Source: Spirochaetales bacterium (lineage in GTDB: Bacteria; Spirochaetota; Spirochaetia; UBA9216). Taken from it: DNA of 52,317 nt. This document shows, piece after piece, positions 8,129 through 17,898 of this stretch. A model generated the notes under the pieces. That model was not told the DNA's origin, ran no database searches, and worked only from the letters and a program-made list of their open reading frames with translations. Every line of letters begins with the position of its first letter. The first letter of the stretch is position 1. A program made the position numbers and the translations under genes. Location of the stretch: assembly GCA_003245835.1 (NCBI GenBank), contig QKCC01000264.1, forward strand, positions 1 through 52,317, in the 5' to 3' direction.

Positions 8129-9268
8129 ATGATTACTGCAGTAGCGATGAGCGGCGGGGTCGATTCGAGTGCGGCCGCCTGGCTTCTTAAAAACGATCCC
8201 GGTCTGAATGAACAATATCCTGAGAACGAGATAATCGGAGTTACCCACTGGTGGGACGAGCTTCGGCTTTCAAGTCCGGGCCTTCAGGAGCGGGCGGCAT
8301 CCGTATGCGGGAGGCTCGGCATTCCGTACCACGTTCTTGACCTGGAGGATTCATTCCGGAAAAAGGTGATGGATGATTTTGCCGATAACTATACCCGCGG
8401 GACTACCCCTAACCCCTGTATCCGGTGTAATGAAAGAGTCCGATTCAGCGAGTTTTACGACAGGTGTCTTGAAACAGCTGCAGCATACGCGGAGTCGGAG
8501 TCGGCTGCCGGAAAGCCGCCTTTTTCGGAAAATGATTTCAGGTTCTGTACCGGTCACTATGTACGGACCGAACAGCGGGGCGGGCGGACATTTTTAAAGA
8601 AGGCCCTGGACCCGGCAAAGGACCAGTCCTATATGCTCTACCGGATTCCTTCCTGGGTTCTGAACCGCTGCATCTTTCCGCTTGGAGAGTACAAAAAAGA
8701 AACAATCAAAAAGATCGCAGCCGAGCACGGTTTTTTCGGAACAGCCATTAAGGAAAGCCAGGATATCTGTTTTATTGATGATGATTATGTATCGTTTCTG
8801 AAGCGCCATCTGAGCATCAGTGCTCTGGCAGAATATGATAAACCCGGCAAAATCTTCGACACCGACGGTAACTATCTCGGGCCCTCGCGGGGATTTCTGC
8901 ACTATACGATCGGGCAGCGGAAGGGGCTGGGGCTTGGAAACGGGCCCTGGTATGTGACGGCAGTCGATGCTGTAAAGAACCGGGTAACAGTCGGAAGGCA
9001 GGACCAGCTGGGCGTTGATGAATTCACGGCAGCTGAACTGAACTGGTTCATTGATGCTTCCACTTCCTTCGCAGGGGGCAGTCTCGAGTGCCGTGTTCAG
9101 CTGCGGTACAATTCGACTGAGTATCCATGCACCGTCAGTCTCACGGAGGACGGCTCTGCCGCGGTACAGCTTGGGCGGAAAGCGGTTGCGACGCCCGGTC
9201 AGTCGGCGGTGTTCTACGACGGGGACCTGGTGCTGGGCGGCGGAATAATTCAGCGAAGCAGTGATTAA
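8129..9268 (+). CDS. mnmA: tRNA-specific 2-thiouridylase MnmA
   Basis: Catalyses the sulfur transfer that makes 2-thiouridine at wobble position 34 of tRNA-Lys, -Glu and -Gln in the cytoplasm. The 379-residue protein has the N-type ATP pyrophosphatase P-loop SGGVDSS (residues 8-14), the catalytic cysteine C97 in TTPNPCIRCN, the KDQSYMLYR motif, and the second catalytic cysteine in ESQDICFI. The C-terminal beta-barrel contains the family sequence HYTIGQRKGLG. Length is typical. The last 8 nt overlap the start of birA, so the two genes form an operon. The gene lacks a visible ribosome binding site (see the -10 box at 8116). Confidence 0.95.
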   Translation: MITAVAMSGGVDSSAAAWLLKNDPGLNEQYPENEIIGVTHWWDELRLSSPGLQERAASVCGRLGIPYHVLDLEDSFRKKVMDDFADNYTRGTTPNPCIRCNERVRFSEFYDRCLETAAAYAESESAAGKPPFSENDFRFCTGHYVRTEQRGGRTFLKKALDPAKDQSYMLYRIPSWVLNRCIFPLGEYKKETIKKIAAEHGFFGTAIKESQDICFIDDDYVSFLKRHLSISALAEYDKPGKIFDTDGNYLGPSRGFLHYTIGQRKGLGLGNGPWYVTAVDAVKNRVTVGRQDQLGVDEFTAAELNWFIDASTSFAGGSLECRVQLRYNSTEYPCTVSLTEDGSAAVQLGRKAVATPGQSAVFYDGDLVLGGGIIQRSSD

Positions 9269-10028
9269 CCCCATATCTCCCGAAGCTGAAATAATCTATC
9301 TTGAAAAAACGGACTCTACAATGCTGGAAGCCCGCAGGGCGGCTGCCGCCGACAGCACTATCGCTTCGGGCACGGTTATACGCGCCGGCTACCAGACGTC
9401 CGGCCGCGGCCGCCTTGCCGACCGCCGCTGGGAAACTGAAGCCGGCGAGGGGCTGCTGTTTACGGTTATTTTTACAAAACCGGACCTTGATGCGAGGCTT
9501 AAGGGCAAACCGTTCACCCTGCTGCCGCTGCTGTGCGGACTCGCGGCTGCCCGCGCTGTAGAGGATTACCTGAATGAAGCAGCGGTTTCTGAAATACGGA
9601 TAAAATGGCCGAACGATCTGCTCGCCGGCGGAAAAAAGATCTGCGGCATCCTGTGCGAGGCGGCCGGTGATTTTGTTTATGCCGGAATTGGGCTGAACCT
9701 GAATCAGACATATTTTCCTGACGGACACCGGCGTCCCGCGGCATCTATACGCATGTTTACCGGCAGCACTGCGGACGGGGACGATCTGCTGCTGCGGATA
9801 CTCGGTCGGCTTTCGTCGGTCCTCGGCAGCAGCAGCTGGCAGGCTGACATTAACAGCCGCCTTTACGGAATAAACAGCCCTGTGAAGGTCCTTGCCGGTC
9901 TTGCCGAAGAGAGCGGGAACTTTGAGGTAATACAAGGAATCCTCTCAGGGGTAAGTGATGCCGGTGCGGTCCTTATTGACTCAGGCGATAAAATTGTTCC
10001 GGTCTACAGCGGTGAGCTGAAGGTTTAA
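9261..10028 (+). CDS. birA: biotin--[acetyl-CoA-carboxylase] ligase (monofunctional)
   Basis: Attaches biotin to biotin carboxyl carrier proteins. The 255-residue protein starts at a GTG that overlaps the end of mnmA by 8 nt. It has the biotin/AMP loop GRGRLADRRW (48-57), KWPNDLL (115-121) and GGKKICGILCE (123-133) with the adenylate-binding lysine, then a short C-terminal SH3-like domain. The N-terminal helix-turn-helix of repressor-type BirA proteins is missing, so this is a class I ligase without a DNA-binding role. It is translationally coupled to mnmA, although the pathways are unrelated. Confidence 0.92.
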   Translation: MINPISPEAEIIYLEKTDSTMLEARRAAAADSTIASGTVIRAGYQTSGRGRLADRRWETEAGEGLLFTVIFTKPDLDARLKGKPFTLLPLLCGLAAARAVEDYLNEAAVSEIRIKWPNDLLAGGKKICGILCEAAGDFVYAGIGLNLNQTYFPDGHRRPAASIRMFTGSTADGDDLLLRILGRLSSVLGSSSWQADINSRLYGINSPVKVLAGLAEESGNFEVIQGILSGVSDAGAVLIDSGDKIVPVYSGELKV

Positions 10029-10041
10029 AGCAGCAGGATAT

Positions 10042-10067
10042 AAAAAAACCCGGCAACGATAGCCGGG
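10042..10067 (-). terminator. rho-independent terminator of the minus-strand lipoprotein gene
   Basis: Stem CCCGGC/GCCGGG (10049-10054 with 10062-10067) around a 7-nt loop; read on the minus strand it is followed by seven T (A-run at 10042-10048). It lies 21 nt after the stop of the lipoprotein gene. On the plus strand there is no T-run directly after the stem, so birA may lack its own terminator here. Confidence 0.8.
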
Positions 10068-10088
10068 CTGTGGTTGATGCTTTTTCAA

Positions 10089-10526
10089 TTATTCGTAAAG
10101 ATCGAATGTGAATACACCGTCAGAACCTTCAGTGAAACCGGAAGAATCAAGCTTGTCGTTGACATCAGTCCAGTAAAGTCTTGTTTTGGGGTAGGTGAGT
10201 GTTTCGATTGTGAATGAATACGCTGAGCCCGAGGACGGAGTCAGGGTCAGTGTTTTTGATTCTTCATCGTAAGCCCATGTACCGGTCTCTCTGCCGCTGT
10301 TGTTTGTGTCCTGTATTCCGAATGCCAGATATATGAATGTGAATGTATACGTGCCGTCTGCCTTGAGATCGAAATCGTATTCATTTTCCAGAAGTCCGCC
10401 GTCTTCGCCAAGCTGGCAGAACCAGTCACCAACGATTGTGTCGGATGTGAGTGCTGTACCGCTGCAGCCTGTAAAAACAGCTGCCAAAACCATAATTACA
10501 ATTAAAATACCTAAATTACGCTTCAT
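10089..10526 (-). CDS. small lipocalin-like lipoprotein, function unknown
   Basis: A 145-residue lipoprotein. The ATG at 10526 is chosen because GCAAGGAGCG gives a good ribosome binding site before it and the sequence starts directly with a lipoprotein signal (MKRNLGILIVIMVLAAVFTGC, acylated Cys21). The mature part begins IVGDWFCQL...ADGTYTFTF...GTWAYDEESKTLTLTP. This is the strand pattern of small lipocalin-like 'G-x-W' domains: a first strand with GDW, then alternating strands with GTW in the middle. No catalytic residues are visible. It is monocistronic, with its own terminator. The family assignment rests on pattern only. Confidence 0.75.
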   Translation of the reverse strand: MKRNLGILIVIMVLAAVFTGCSGTALTSDTIVGDWFCQLGEDGGLLENEYDFDLKADGTYTFTFIYLAFGIQDTNNSGRETGTWAYDEESKTLTLTPSSGSAYSFTIETLTYPKTRLYWTDVNDKLDSSGFTEGSDGVFTFDLYE

Positions 10527-10553
10527 TGAACGCTCCTTGCTATTCGAATACAC

Positions 10554-10797
10554 TGATTTTAGGAGCTGAATCTTAATTCAATCTTAAAAAAGGAATCAAA
10601 TTTAATGTGGATATTTAATGTTGATTTAAGCTTGGGAATTTATTATTCGTGTTATAACCGAATGATATGAACTTTTTACTAGTTAAAAGTGTCTGCTGAT
10701 AATCGCCGTTATTTTGAAATCGCAAACGCAGACGAGGTATTCGGACTTCCTCCAGGATTGATGAACAGGTTTAACAGCGGGTTTGTCAATCCTCTTT
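10554..10797. other. intergenic region with an imperfect palindrome
   Basis: No gene is supported in these 244 bp. The stretch is AT-rich and contains a 20-nt near-palindrome centred on ACTAGT at 10671-10690, with ACTTTT and AAAAGT ends. It might be an operator or a weak hairpin. A GTG-started 46-codon frame from 10689 runs into the neighbouring gene on the opposite strand and is not credible by itself. Confidence 0.4.
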
Positions 10798-11631
10798 TTA
10801 TTTTCGGGGTTTTATTCCGAGTTTGAAGCAGAACTGTTCTGTAAGGCCGCTGTAGAATCCGGCGGGTGCAGCTTTGCGGCTTCCGCCCGGGTAAAACTGC
10901 AGGTGCCTGGCTCCATGTTTAGTCGTAATTCGCGCTTCAAGCCTGTCGACACTGACAAATCTTCTGGTCCCATATTCCCGTATAAATTCAATTGTCTGAA
11001 TATGTTTCCCTGCATGGATTTCAAAAGAACTGCCGGGAATTGTGACGGCTTCGCTGCGGAAATTCTGGCGGACGGTTACGGTTGAATCAGGTGTATGGAT
11101 TTCGGGGTCGGTCTCGCCGATTCGTATACTCAGTTCAAGCGGTGCGGAAGCTGTAACTGTATCTTCCGGTTCAAAAACCGGGTAGTCAACACAGCATGCT
11201 ATAAAGCATTCGTCCGACACTCGGTTGAAAAAGAAGTCGGTAATAATTCTGCGGATACAGTCGGTTTTCTTGCATATCTGGACGGATCGCAGTCCGTAAT
11301 CCGAGTCAGTGTCTAATGCGAATGCGCTTTCATTCCTGTAGTCGATTTTTTTAAGCGAAGACTGAAGATAGGTTCTGCTCTCTATTTTTATCGAATCTGT
11401 ACTGTTTTCGAAAGAGATTTTTTTCAGGTGTCCGCGGCTGAACTGCAGATTGAACGGACTGCCGGCAAGGGTCACCTGTCCGTTCATATTTGAAGTCAGT
11501 ACAGGTTCGCCGGGCGATACGGGCTCAGACAGCCTCCTTCCCGCCGGAAAATTCGCAGGATCCGTTTCAGCGGCTATGATCTGATCCTGTTGAGCATCTG
11601 TTTTTTTATATTTCGAACGAAATTTCACCAT
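10798..11631 (-). CDS. hypothetical protein, predicted cytoplasmic beta-rich
   Basis: A 277-residue protein that I do not recognise. It has no signal peptide and no membrane segment. The N-terminal ~40 residues are charged and low in structure (MVKFRSKYKKTDAQQDQ). The rest alternates hydrophobic and polar residues as in a beta-sandwich, with two Cys residues next to each other in FIACCVDYPVF, another in QICKKTDCIRR, and a basic C-terminus. The ending FYSGLTEQFCFKLGIKPRK is distinctive. The gene is alone and divergent from groL. A TATAGC box lies 5 nt before the ATG and no Shine-Dalgarno sequence is visible, so it could be another leaderless message. I give no function. Confidence 0.65.
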   Translation of the reverse strand: MVKFRSKYKKTDAQQDQIIAAETDPANFPAGRRLSEPVSPGEPVLTSNMNGQVTLAGSPFNLQFSRGHLKKISFENSTDSIKIESRTYLQSSLKKIDYRNESAFALDTDSDYGLRSVQICKKTDCIRRIITDFFFNRVSDECFIACCVDYPVFEPEDTVTASAPLELSIRIGETDPEIHTPDSTVTVRQNFRSEAVTIPGSSFEIHAGKHIQTIEFIREYGTRRFVSVDRLEARITTKHGARHLQFYPGGSRKAAPAGFYSGLTEQFCFKLGIKPRK

Positions 11632-11721
11632 ATACTGCTATACTTTTTGCACTGAAAAGGGTATAAAGTCAACCACTATAGTGATTTATAAGAATCTCAG
11701 CTTAAATTTTGAATTTTTCTG

Positions 11722-11750
11722 TTGATGATAAGAAATAAAATTTGTATCTT
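11722..11750 (+). promoter_or_regulatory. groL promoter candidate
   Basis: TTGATG (11722-11727) and TATCTT (11745-11750) are 17 bp apart, which would start the transcript near 11757 and leave a leader of about 119 nt before groL. The leader holds partly self-complementary sequence (GCC-A-CCTC with GAGG-G-GC around 11780-11800, and CTTAA with TTAAG ends). No CIRCE element (TTAGCACTC-N9-GAGTGCTAA) is present. A 10-bp palindrome CACTATAGTG lies farther upstream at 11674-11683, between the two divergent genes. Confidence 0.5.
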
Positions 11751-11857
11751 AATACAAGAAAATTCAATCAGAACTTAAGCCACCTCCAGAATTGAGGGGC
11801 TAGCAGGGCCTTATTTTAAGTCCGGACTCCCGGCCGGTGCCCTGTATCGTATACTAA

Positions 11858-13511
<1,654 letters not shown>

Positions 13512-13513
<2 letters not shown>

Positions 13514-13538
13514 TCAAAACTGCGAAGCAGTTTTGATT
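13512..13538 (+). terminator. first hairpin after groL
   Basis: A perfect 12-bp inverted repeat with a GAA loop (left arm AATCAAAACTGC 13512-13523, right arm 13527-13538) begins inside the groL stop codon. No T-run follows directly, so it may protect the 3' end of the mRNA rather than stop transcription. Confidence 0.6.
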
Positions 13539-13540
13539 CA

Positions 13541-13568
13541 GGAGTTTTTGTGTGAACGCTAAAACTCC
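13541..13568 (+). repeat. second hairpin after groL
   Basis: GGAGTTTT (13541-13548) and AAAACTCC (13561-13568) form an 8-bp stem with a 12-nt loop. It sits between the stop-codon hairpin and the strong terminator; its role is unknown. Confidence 0.5.
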
Positions 13569-13587
13569 ATTGGTTAATGATATTTAC

Positions 13588-13616
13588 GCCCTGCCCGGAA
13601 CGGGCGGGGCTTTTTT
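13588..13616 (+). terminator. rho-independent terminator of groL
   Basis: A GC-rich 10-bp stem with a GAA loop (GCCCTGCCCG, 13588-13597, with 13601-13610; one G-U pair) is followed by TTTTTTG. This is the clear intrinsic terminator of the groL unit, 75 nt after the stop. Confidence 0.92.
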
Positions 13617-13640
13617 GTTTGATTATTTTTCGGAGGCGGT

Positions 13641-13937
13641 ATGACAAGAGAAGAATTTGTTTTTTCTGTGGGGTTTCAGGGAGAGTCGGCAATAATCGAC
13701 GGCAAAGCCCGAAAAGCTAATAAAGGACTCGATACTGCAGGTCTTGTTGAGAAAGGTTTGTTTCGCGCCGCGTTCTGTTCCGCGCTTTTTGATAATAATG
13801 AAACCGATATGAAAATAGTGCTTGAAGCCTACAATTCACATAGCGGGGCTTCAATGAAGACCGTCGATGATATGAAAAAAATGCTCGGAATCTACACAGT
13901 TCCGGACGGAATAAAAAAGATCACTGTTATAAATTAA
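13641..13937 (+). CDS. small hypothetical protein (98 aa)
   Basis: A 98-residue cytoplasmic protein with a strong ribosome binding site (CGGAGGCGG, 8 nt before the ATG), which is good evidence that it is translated. It has no signal peptide, no membrane segment and no motif I recognise. The N-terminal half contains FVFSVGFQGESAIIDGKARK; the C-terminal half is helical and charged (DDMKKMLGIYTVPDGIKK). It stands alone between the groL terminator and a Gfo/Idh/MocA gene. The spacing to that next gene (56 nt) holds a possible separate promoter, so operon membership is unclear. Confidence 0.7.
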   Translation: MTREEFVFSVGFQGESAIIDGKARKANKGLDTAGLVEKGLFRAAFCSALFDNNETDMKIVLEAYNSHSGASMKTVDDMKKMLGIYTVPDGIKKITVIN

Positions 13938-13993
13938 ATCTCTATATTTGATTTCCATGCTACAATTGCATATAACATTTGCGGAGGCTTGGT

Positions 13994-15106
13994 GTGATAA
14001 AAGCAGTGCGCATTGCAGTTGTAGGACTTGAATTCGGGGCCGAATTTATTCCGATTTATCAGGCTCATCCGGAAGCGGAGATGGCGGCTGTCTGTCAGCG
14101 GACAAAAGAGCATCTTGATCGGGTTGGCGAAGCTTTCGGGGTCACCGAACGGTATACCGATTACTCAGAACTTCTGAAAGATGACAGCATCGACGCTGTT
14201 CATATTAATACCCCGCCGATGGCCCATGCCGATCATGTGGTAGACGGACTCGAGGCTGGAAAGCACGTAGCCTGTACTATCCCTATGGCGCTCAGCGTTG
14301 AAGACTGCAAAAGAATTGTTGAAGCCTCCGATAGGAACGGCAGGAAATACATGATGATGGAAACTGTCGTATACAGCCGGGAGTTCCTCTATGTTAAATC
14401 TCTGTACGATTCGGGCGAGCTCGGCCGGGTCCAGTTTTACCGTTCCTCCCATCAGCAGGATATGACCGGGTGGCCGTCATACTGGGAGGGCTTTCCGCCG
14501 ATGTGGAATGCAACCCATGCAGTATCTCCGACTCTGGCGCTGCGCCGTGATGAAGCGGAATGGGTCCAGTGCGCCGGTTCGGGAAGGATCGAAGAACGGA
14601 TGATCAGCCAGTACAATTCCCCGTTCGCGATAGAATCGACCCATATCAAATTCAGGAATACGGATGTATTTGCCGAAGTTACCAGGTCGCTGTTCGAGAC
14701 GGCCAGGCAGTACCGTGAAAGTTTTGATGTGTATGCATCGAAGAAATCCTTTGAATGGACGCAGGTCGAGGGTGAAAAGCATATAATCCATACCGGAGAA
14801 TCGCCTGAGCGTATCGATGTTCCGGATTTTGCCGACAGGCTGCCGAAGCCGATCAGGGCATTCACGACAGGCGGTGTGTATGATACCGGCGAACACGCTC
14901 ACAGGTCGTTTATTCAGGGCGGCGGGCACGGCGGCTCTCATCCGCACCTTGCACATGAGTTCATATCATCGATAGTTGAAGATCGCGAGCCTTATCCCAA
15001 TGCACGGCAGGCTGCCAATATTACATGTGCCGGGATACTGTCGCATGAATCAGCTGTACGCGGCGGCGAGAGGGTCTACCTGCCCGAGTTTACATTCTGG
15101 AAATAG
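13994..15106 (+). CDS. Gfo/Idh/MocA-family oxidoreductase
   Basis: A 370-residue NAD(P)-dependent sugar-type dehydrogenase. The GTG at 13994 is preferred over the TTG at 13979 because GCGGAGG sits 6-8 nt before it; the longer frame would translate the ribosome binding site. The Rossmann fold begins at once (IAVVGLEFGAEFIPIYQ) and continues with AVCQRTKEHL and the family pattern DAVHINTPPMAHADHVVDGLEAGKHV. The usual EKP catalytic motif at the end of the Rossmann domain is replaced by CTIPMALS, and HGGSHPHLAHEF provides histidines near the C-terminal active-site face. The substrate is unknown. The gene ends 4 bp from the convergent threonine aldolase. Confidence 0.88.
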   Translation: MIKAVRIAVVGLEFGAEFIPIYQAHPEAEMAAVCQRTKEHLDRVGEAFGVTERYTDYSELLKDDSIDAVHINTPPMAHADHVVDGLEAGKHVACTIPMALSVEDCKRIVEASDRNGRKYMMMETVVYSREFLYVKSLYDSGELGRVQFYRSSHQQDMTGWPSYWEGFPPMWNATHAVSPTLALRRDEAEWVQCAGSGRIEERMISQYNSPFAIESTHIKFRNTDVFAEVTRSLFETARQYRESFDVYASKKSFEWTQVEGEKHIIHTGESPERIDVPDFADRLPKPIRAFTTGGVYDTGEHAHRSFIQGGGHGGSHPHLAHEFISSIVEDREPYPNARQAANITCAGILSHESAVRGGERVYLPEFTFWK

Positions 15107-15110
15107 GCTG

Positions 15111-16142
15111 TTAAACTCCGGAAGCTTTTTTCAGCAGGCTGATAAAATTATCGACCTGGGCCTGATCGGTTGACCATGAACAGACCAGGCGGATTGCCGA
15201 GCTGCCGTTTACTTCTTTTTCCCAGCGGTAAAACAGAAACTCCTTTTCCAGTTCTGTAATAATATCTTCCGGAAGAACCGGAAAGATCTGGTTGGTGGCC
15301 GATACGAATTTCATCTTATAACCGAGGGCTTCGATTCCGCTCTGAAGCTTCATAGCTGCTGCGTTGGCTGCCACCGCAAGCCGCAGGTACAGGTTGTCTT
15401 CAAACAATGCAAGGAACTGTATTCCGAGGACCCGTCCTTTTGCAGCCAGGGCGCCCTTCTGCTTCATATGATAGCGGAAATCCTGTTTGAGATTATTATT
15501 GCAGATTACCAGGGCTTCTCCGGCGAGCGCCCCGTTCTTTGTTCCCCCGATGTAGAATGCATCACAAAGCTCGGTATAATTACCAAGTTTCAGGTCGTTG
15601 GAATGCGATGTAAGCGCTGAGCCAAGCCGGGCGCCGTCAGCGTACAGAATTAAATTCAGTTCATCACACACCATACGGAGTGCTGACAGCTCTGCTTTTG
15701 AATAGAGCGTTCCGATCTCGGTCGGCTGGGAGATGTACACCAGTCCGGGTTTTACCATATGTTCGAAATGGTGTTCGGTGACGGCTTCCCTGATCATTTC
15801 AGGCCCAAGTTTCCCGTCGGCAGTATTCACCGGCAGTACTTTGTGTCCCGTCGCCTCAATTGCTCCGGTTTCATGTACATAGATATGACCGGTAGCAGCC
15901 GAGATCACTGCTTCGTGGGGACGAAGAAATGCCGATATAGCGACAAGATTGGTAAGCGTTCCGCCTGATATAAAGTGAATGTCGACATCATTTGTCCCCA
16001 TTCTTGTTTTAAGCAGTTCAGCCGCTCTCAAAGAGAAGGTATCTTCACCGTAGCCGTCCGCCTGAATGTTGTTTGTCTCTGAAAGTGCCTTGAGTATTTC
16101 CGGATGAACGCCGTCTGAATAATCGTTTCTGAAACTGTACAT
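15111..16142 (-). CDS. ltaE: low-specificity L-threonine aldolase
   Basis: PLP enzyme that cleaves L-threonine or L-allo-threonine to glycine and acetaldehyde. The 343 residues begin with the typical FRNDYSDGVHPEIL. They contain the PLP aspartate region LYADGARLGSA and the Schiff-base lysine K202 in IGGTKNGALAGEA. The sequence belongs to the branch annotated as threonine aldolase or beta-eliminating lyase. The start is 9 nt after the upstream histidine-kinase stop, so the two genes are probably one transcript. There is no strong ribosome binding site. Confidence 0.9.
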   Translation of the reverse strand: MYSFRNDYSDGVHPEILKALSETNNIQADGYGEDTFSLRAAELLKTRMGTNDVDIHFISGGTLTNLVAISAFLRPHEAVISAATGHIYVHETGAIEATGHKVLPVNTADGKLGPEMIREAVTEHHFEHMVKPGLVYISQPTEIGTLYSKAELSALRMVCDELNLILYADGARLGSALTSHSNDLKLGNYTELCDAFYIGGTKNGALAGEALVICNNNLKQDFRYHMKQKGALAAKGRVLGIQFLALFEDNLYLRLAVAANAAAMKLQSGIEALGYKMKFVSATNQIFPVLPEDIITELEKEFLFYRWEKEVNGSSAIRLVCSWSTDQAQVDNFISLLKKASGV

Positions 16143-16151
16143 GAGAGGACT

Positions 16152-17846
16152 TTAAATTCTTTTTTTATATCTATCAAGACTGAATCGGAACGTACATGAG
16201 AATCCGTTTTCAGGGTTAATCTCATGTTCTCCGTACAGTTGAGAGTTGATAATGCTGTGGATTATTGATAATCCAAGGGTGGCCGTGTTTTCGATATCGA
16301 ATCCTGCGGGAAGTCCCTTGCCGTTGTCCGAATATGAAATTTCAAGAACATTATCACCGAGCATCCGGCCGTGTATGGTTACTTTGCCGACAGCACCCGG
16401 TTCGAAGGCGTATTTGAGCGTATTTATTATCAGCTCATTAAGAATAAGCCCGCATGGAACTGCGTAATCAAAAAGAAGAAAAACATCCTCAACTTTAATC
16501 TCATACAGTACCGGGTTCGACGAGTCTGAAAGACTTTCAAGCAGCGGCGGGATCAGTTCTTCAAGGTATTCACGGAAATTTATCCGGGAAAGGTCGGTTG
16601 AAGAGTAAAGCTTTTCGTGTACAAGCGAGATTGTTTCGATCTTGGACTGAATTCGCTTCATTATTCCGGTCGGATCCATCTCAGGATGCTGCATCGTGTA
16701 CAGTCTGATGATGCTCGTTATCAGCTGCATATTGTTTTTTGTCCGGTGGTTGAGTTCCCTCAGCAGCGTTTCACGATCCTCGATGGATACTTTCAGTGCC
16801 TTTTCCCGCATATGAATCTGCTCTACCATGCTGTTGAAGCTTTCTGTCAGAACCATAAACTCTGTAATATTTGAGGATGGAACAGAGTGATAGGACCCCG
16901 AAGCCACAAGCTGGAATGTTTCCTGAAGCTTGTCCAGCGGTTTGAGAAAATTTTTGAGTATAAGAAGGATGAACAGAATGTAGCATGCGGCAACAAGGAC
17001 CATAATTCCGAAGAAAACAAAATTTATACTGTAAAACCTTTGAAAAATTACCCGGTTTGATTTAAAAACCATTACGTAGAAGTCGCTGTTTTTTGTCGCT
17101 GTTATGCTTGCAATCCCCTTCGTTCCGTTGTATGTGTCGCTGGTCGTTCCCGGGTTCCCGGAGATTGCGGTTCTGACGCACTGCATGTTGCGAAGGTTCT
17201 CGGTCAGCAGGGAATGTTCGGGGTCAGTGTGAACAACTATATTTCCGCGTGCATCGAAAACGGCGATGAATTCGGATTTGTCCTCAAGATCGATCGATAT
17301 GAAATTTTCCAGCTGGCTTAAATTATAGTAGGCTACAACTTCGCCGGGAACACATCTGAGTGTCAGTGCGACGGTCGGCAAGCCGGTTCTGTTTGAAAGA
17401 AAGGTGTCGGACCAGTAAATTTTATTTGGAATCGGTTCGTTTATAAAGTAATCATGCTTTGACATGTCGATCCCGATGTAGTCTGCGTTATACGGCCAGG
17501 TATCAAGAGTTGATCCGTCCGGAGCTATCAGATAGAGACTTTCAAAGGCGTTCATAAATTCAATAAGATCAGTTATTATACAGAATGGGTCCTGCTGCCT
17601 TGCGGTAGTATGGGCCTGGTTTATATGTTTTCGTACTGCATAAAGGTAGTTTTCCGGAATTTCAAAGAAATTATCGATGCTCTGAGCAATAAATTCTGTC
17701 GTATCTTCAATTTCAGTAGTAATCCTGATGCGGTAAATCCTGTTTGTTATTAAGAATACCGACAAAGAAACAACAACTGAAAAGCCGGCAAAAACGAGCA
17801 GTGATAACAATAACTGTCTTTTAAAACTTTTTTTTAGAATTTGCAT
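16152..17846 (-). CDS. membrane sensor histidine kinase (dCache - HAMP-like - HisKA_2)
   Basis: A 564-residue inner-membrane sensor kinase. The ATG at 17846 gives a normal start, with TM1 at about residues 10-33; a longer frame exists upstream but overlaps the divergent gene. A large periplasmic domain follows, with dCache features (YLIAPDGSTLDTW, SKHDYF, IYWSDTFLSNRTGLPTVALT). TM2 (NFVFFGIMVLVAACYILFIL) and a HAMP-like linker come next. The kinase has the HisKA_2-type phospho-acceptor box RELNHRTKNNMQLI, an N-box (NELIINTLKYAF) and a G-box (DNGKGLPAGFD). No response regulator is adjacent. It is divergent, 52 bp apart, from a binding-protein-like lipoprotein that may be its ligand sensor. Confidence 0.92.
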   Translation of the reverse strand: MQILKKSFKRQLLLSLLVFAGFSVVVSLSVFLITNRIYRIRITTEIEDTTEFIAQSIDNFFEIPENYLYAVRKHINQAHTTARQQDPFCIITDLIEFMNAFESLYLIAPDGSTLDTWPYNADYIGIDMSKHDYFINEPIPNKIYWSDTFLSNRTGLPTVALTLRCVPGEVVAYYNLSQLENFISIDLEDKSEFIAVFDARGNIVVHTDPEHSLLTENLRNMQCVRTAISGNPGTTSDTYNGTKGIASITATKNSDFYVMVFKSNRVIFQRFYSINFVFFGIMVLVAACYILFILLILKNFLKPLDKLQETFQLVASGSYHSVPSSNITEFMVLTESFNSMVEQIHMREKALKVSIEDRETLLRELNHRTKNNMQLITSIIRLYTMQHPEMDPTGIMKRIQSKIETISLVHEKLYSSTDLSRINFREYLEELIPPLLESLSDSSNPVLYEIKVEDVFLLFDYAVPCGLILNELIINTLKYAFEPGAVGKVTIHGRMLGDNVLEISYSDNGKGLPAGFDIENTATLGLSIIHSIINSQLYGEHEINPENGFSCTFRFSLDRYKKRI

Positions 17847-17898
17847 CGTGATAATTATTGTAATAAAATTAAAAAAAATCCAGAGGAGAAAACTAAAA

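Noticed and set aside
10689-10829. Small plus-strand frame of 46 codons starting at a GTG
   Set aside because: No ribosome binding site, and it runs into the opposite-strand gene at 10798; nothing recognisable in the product.
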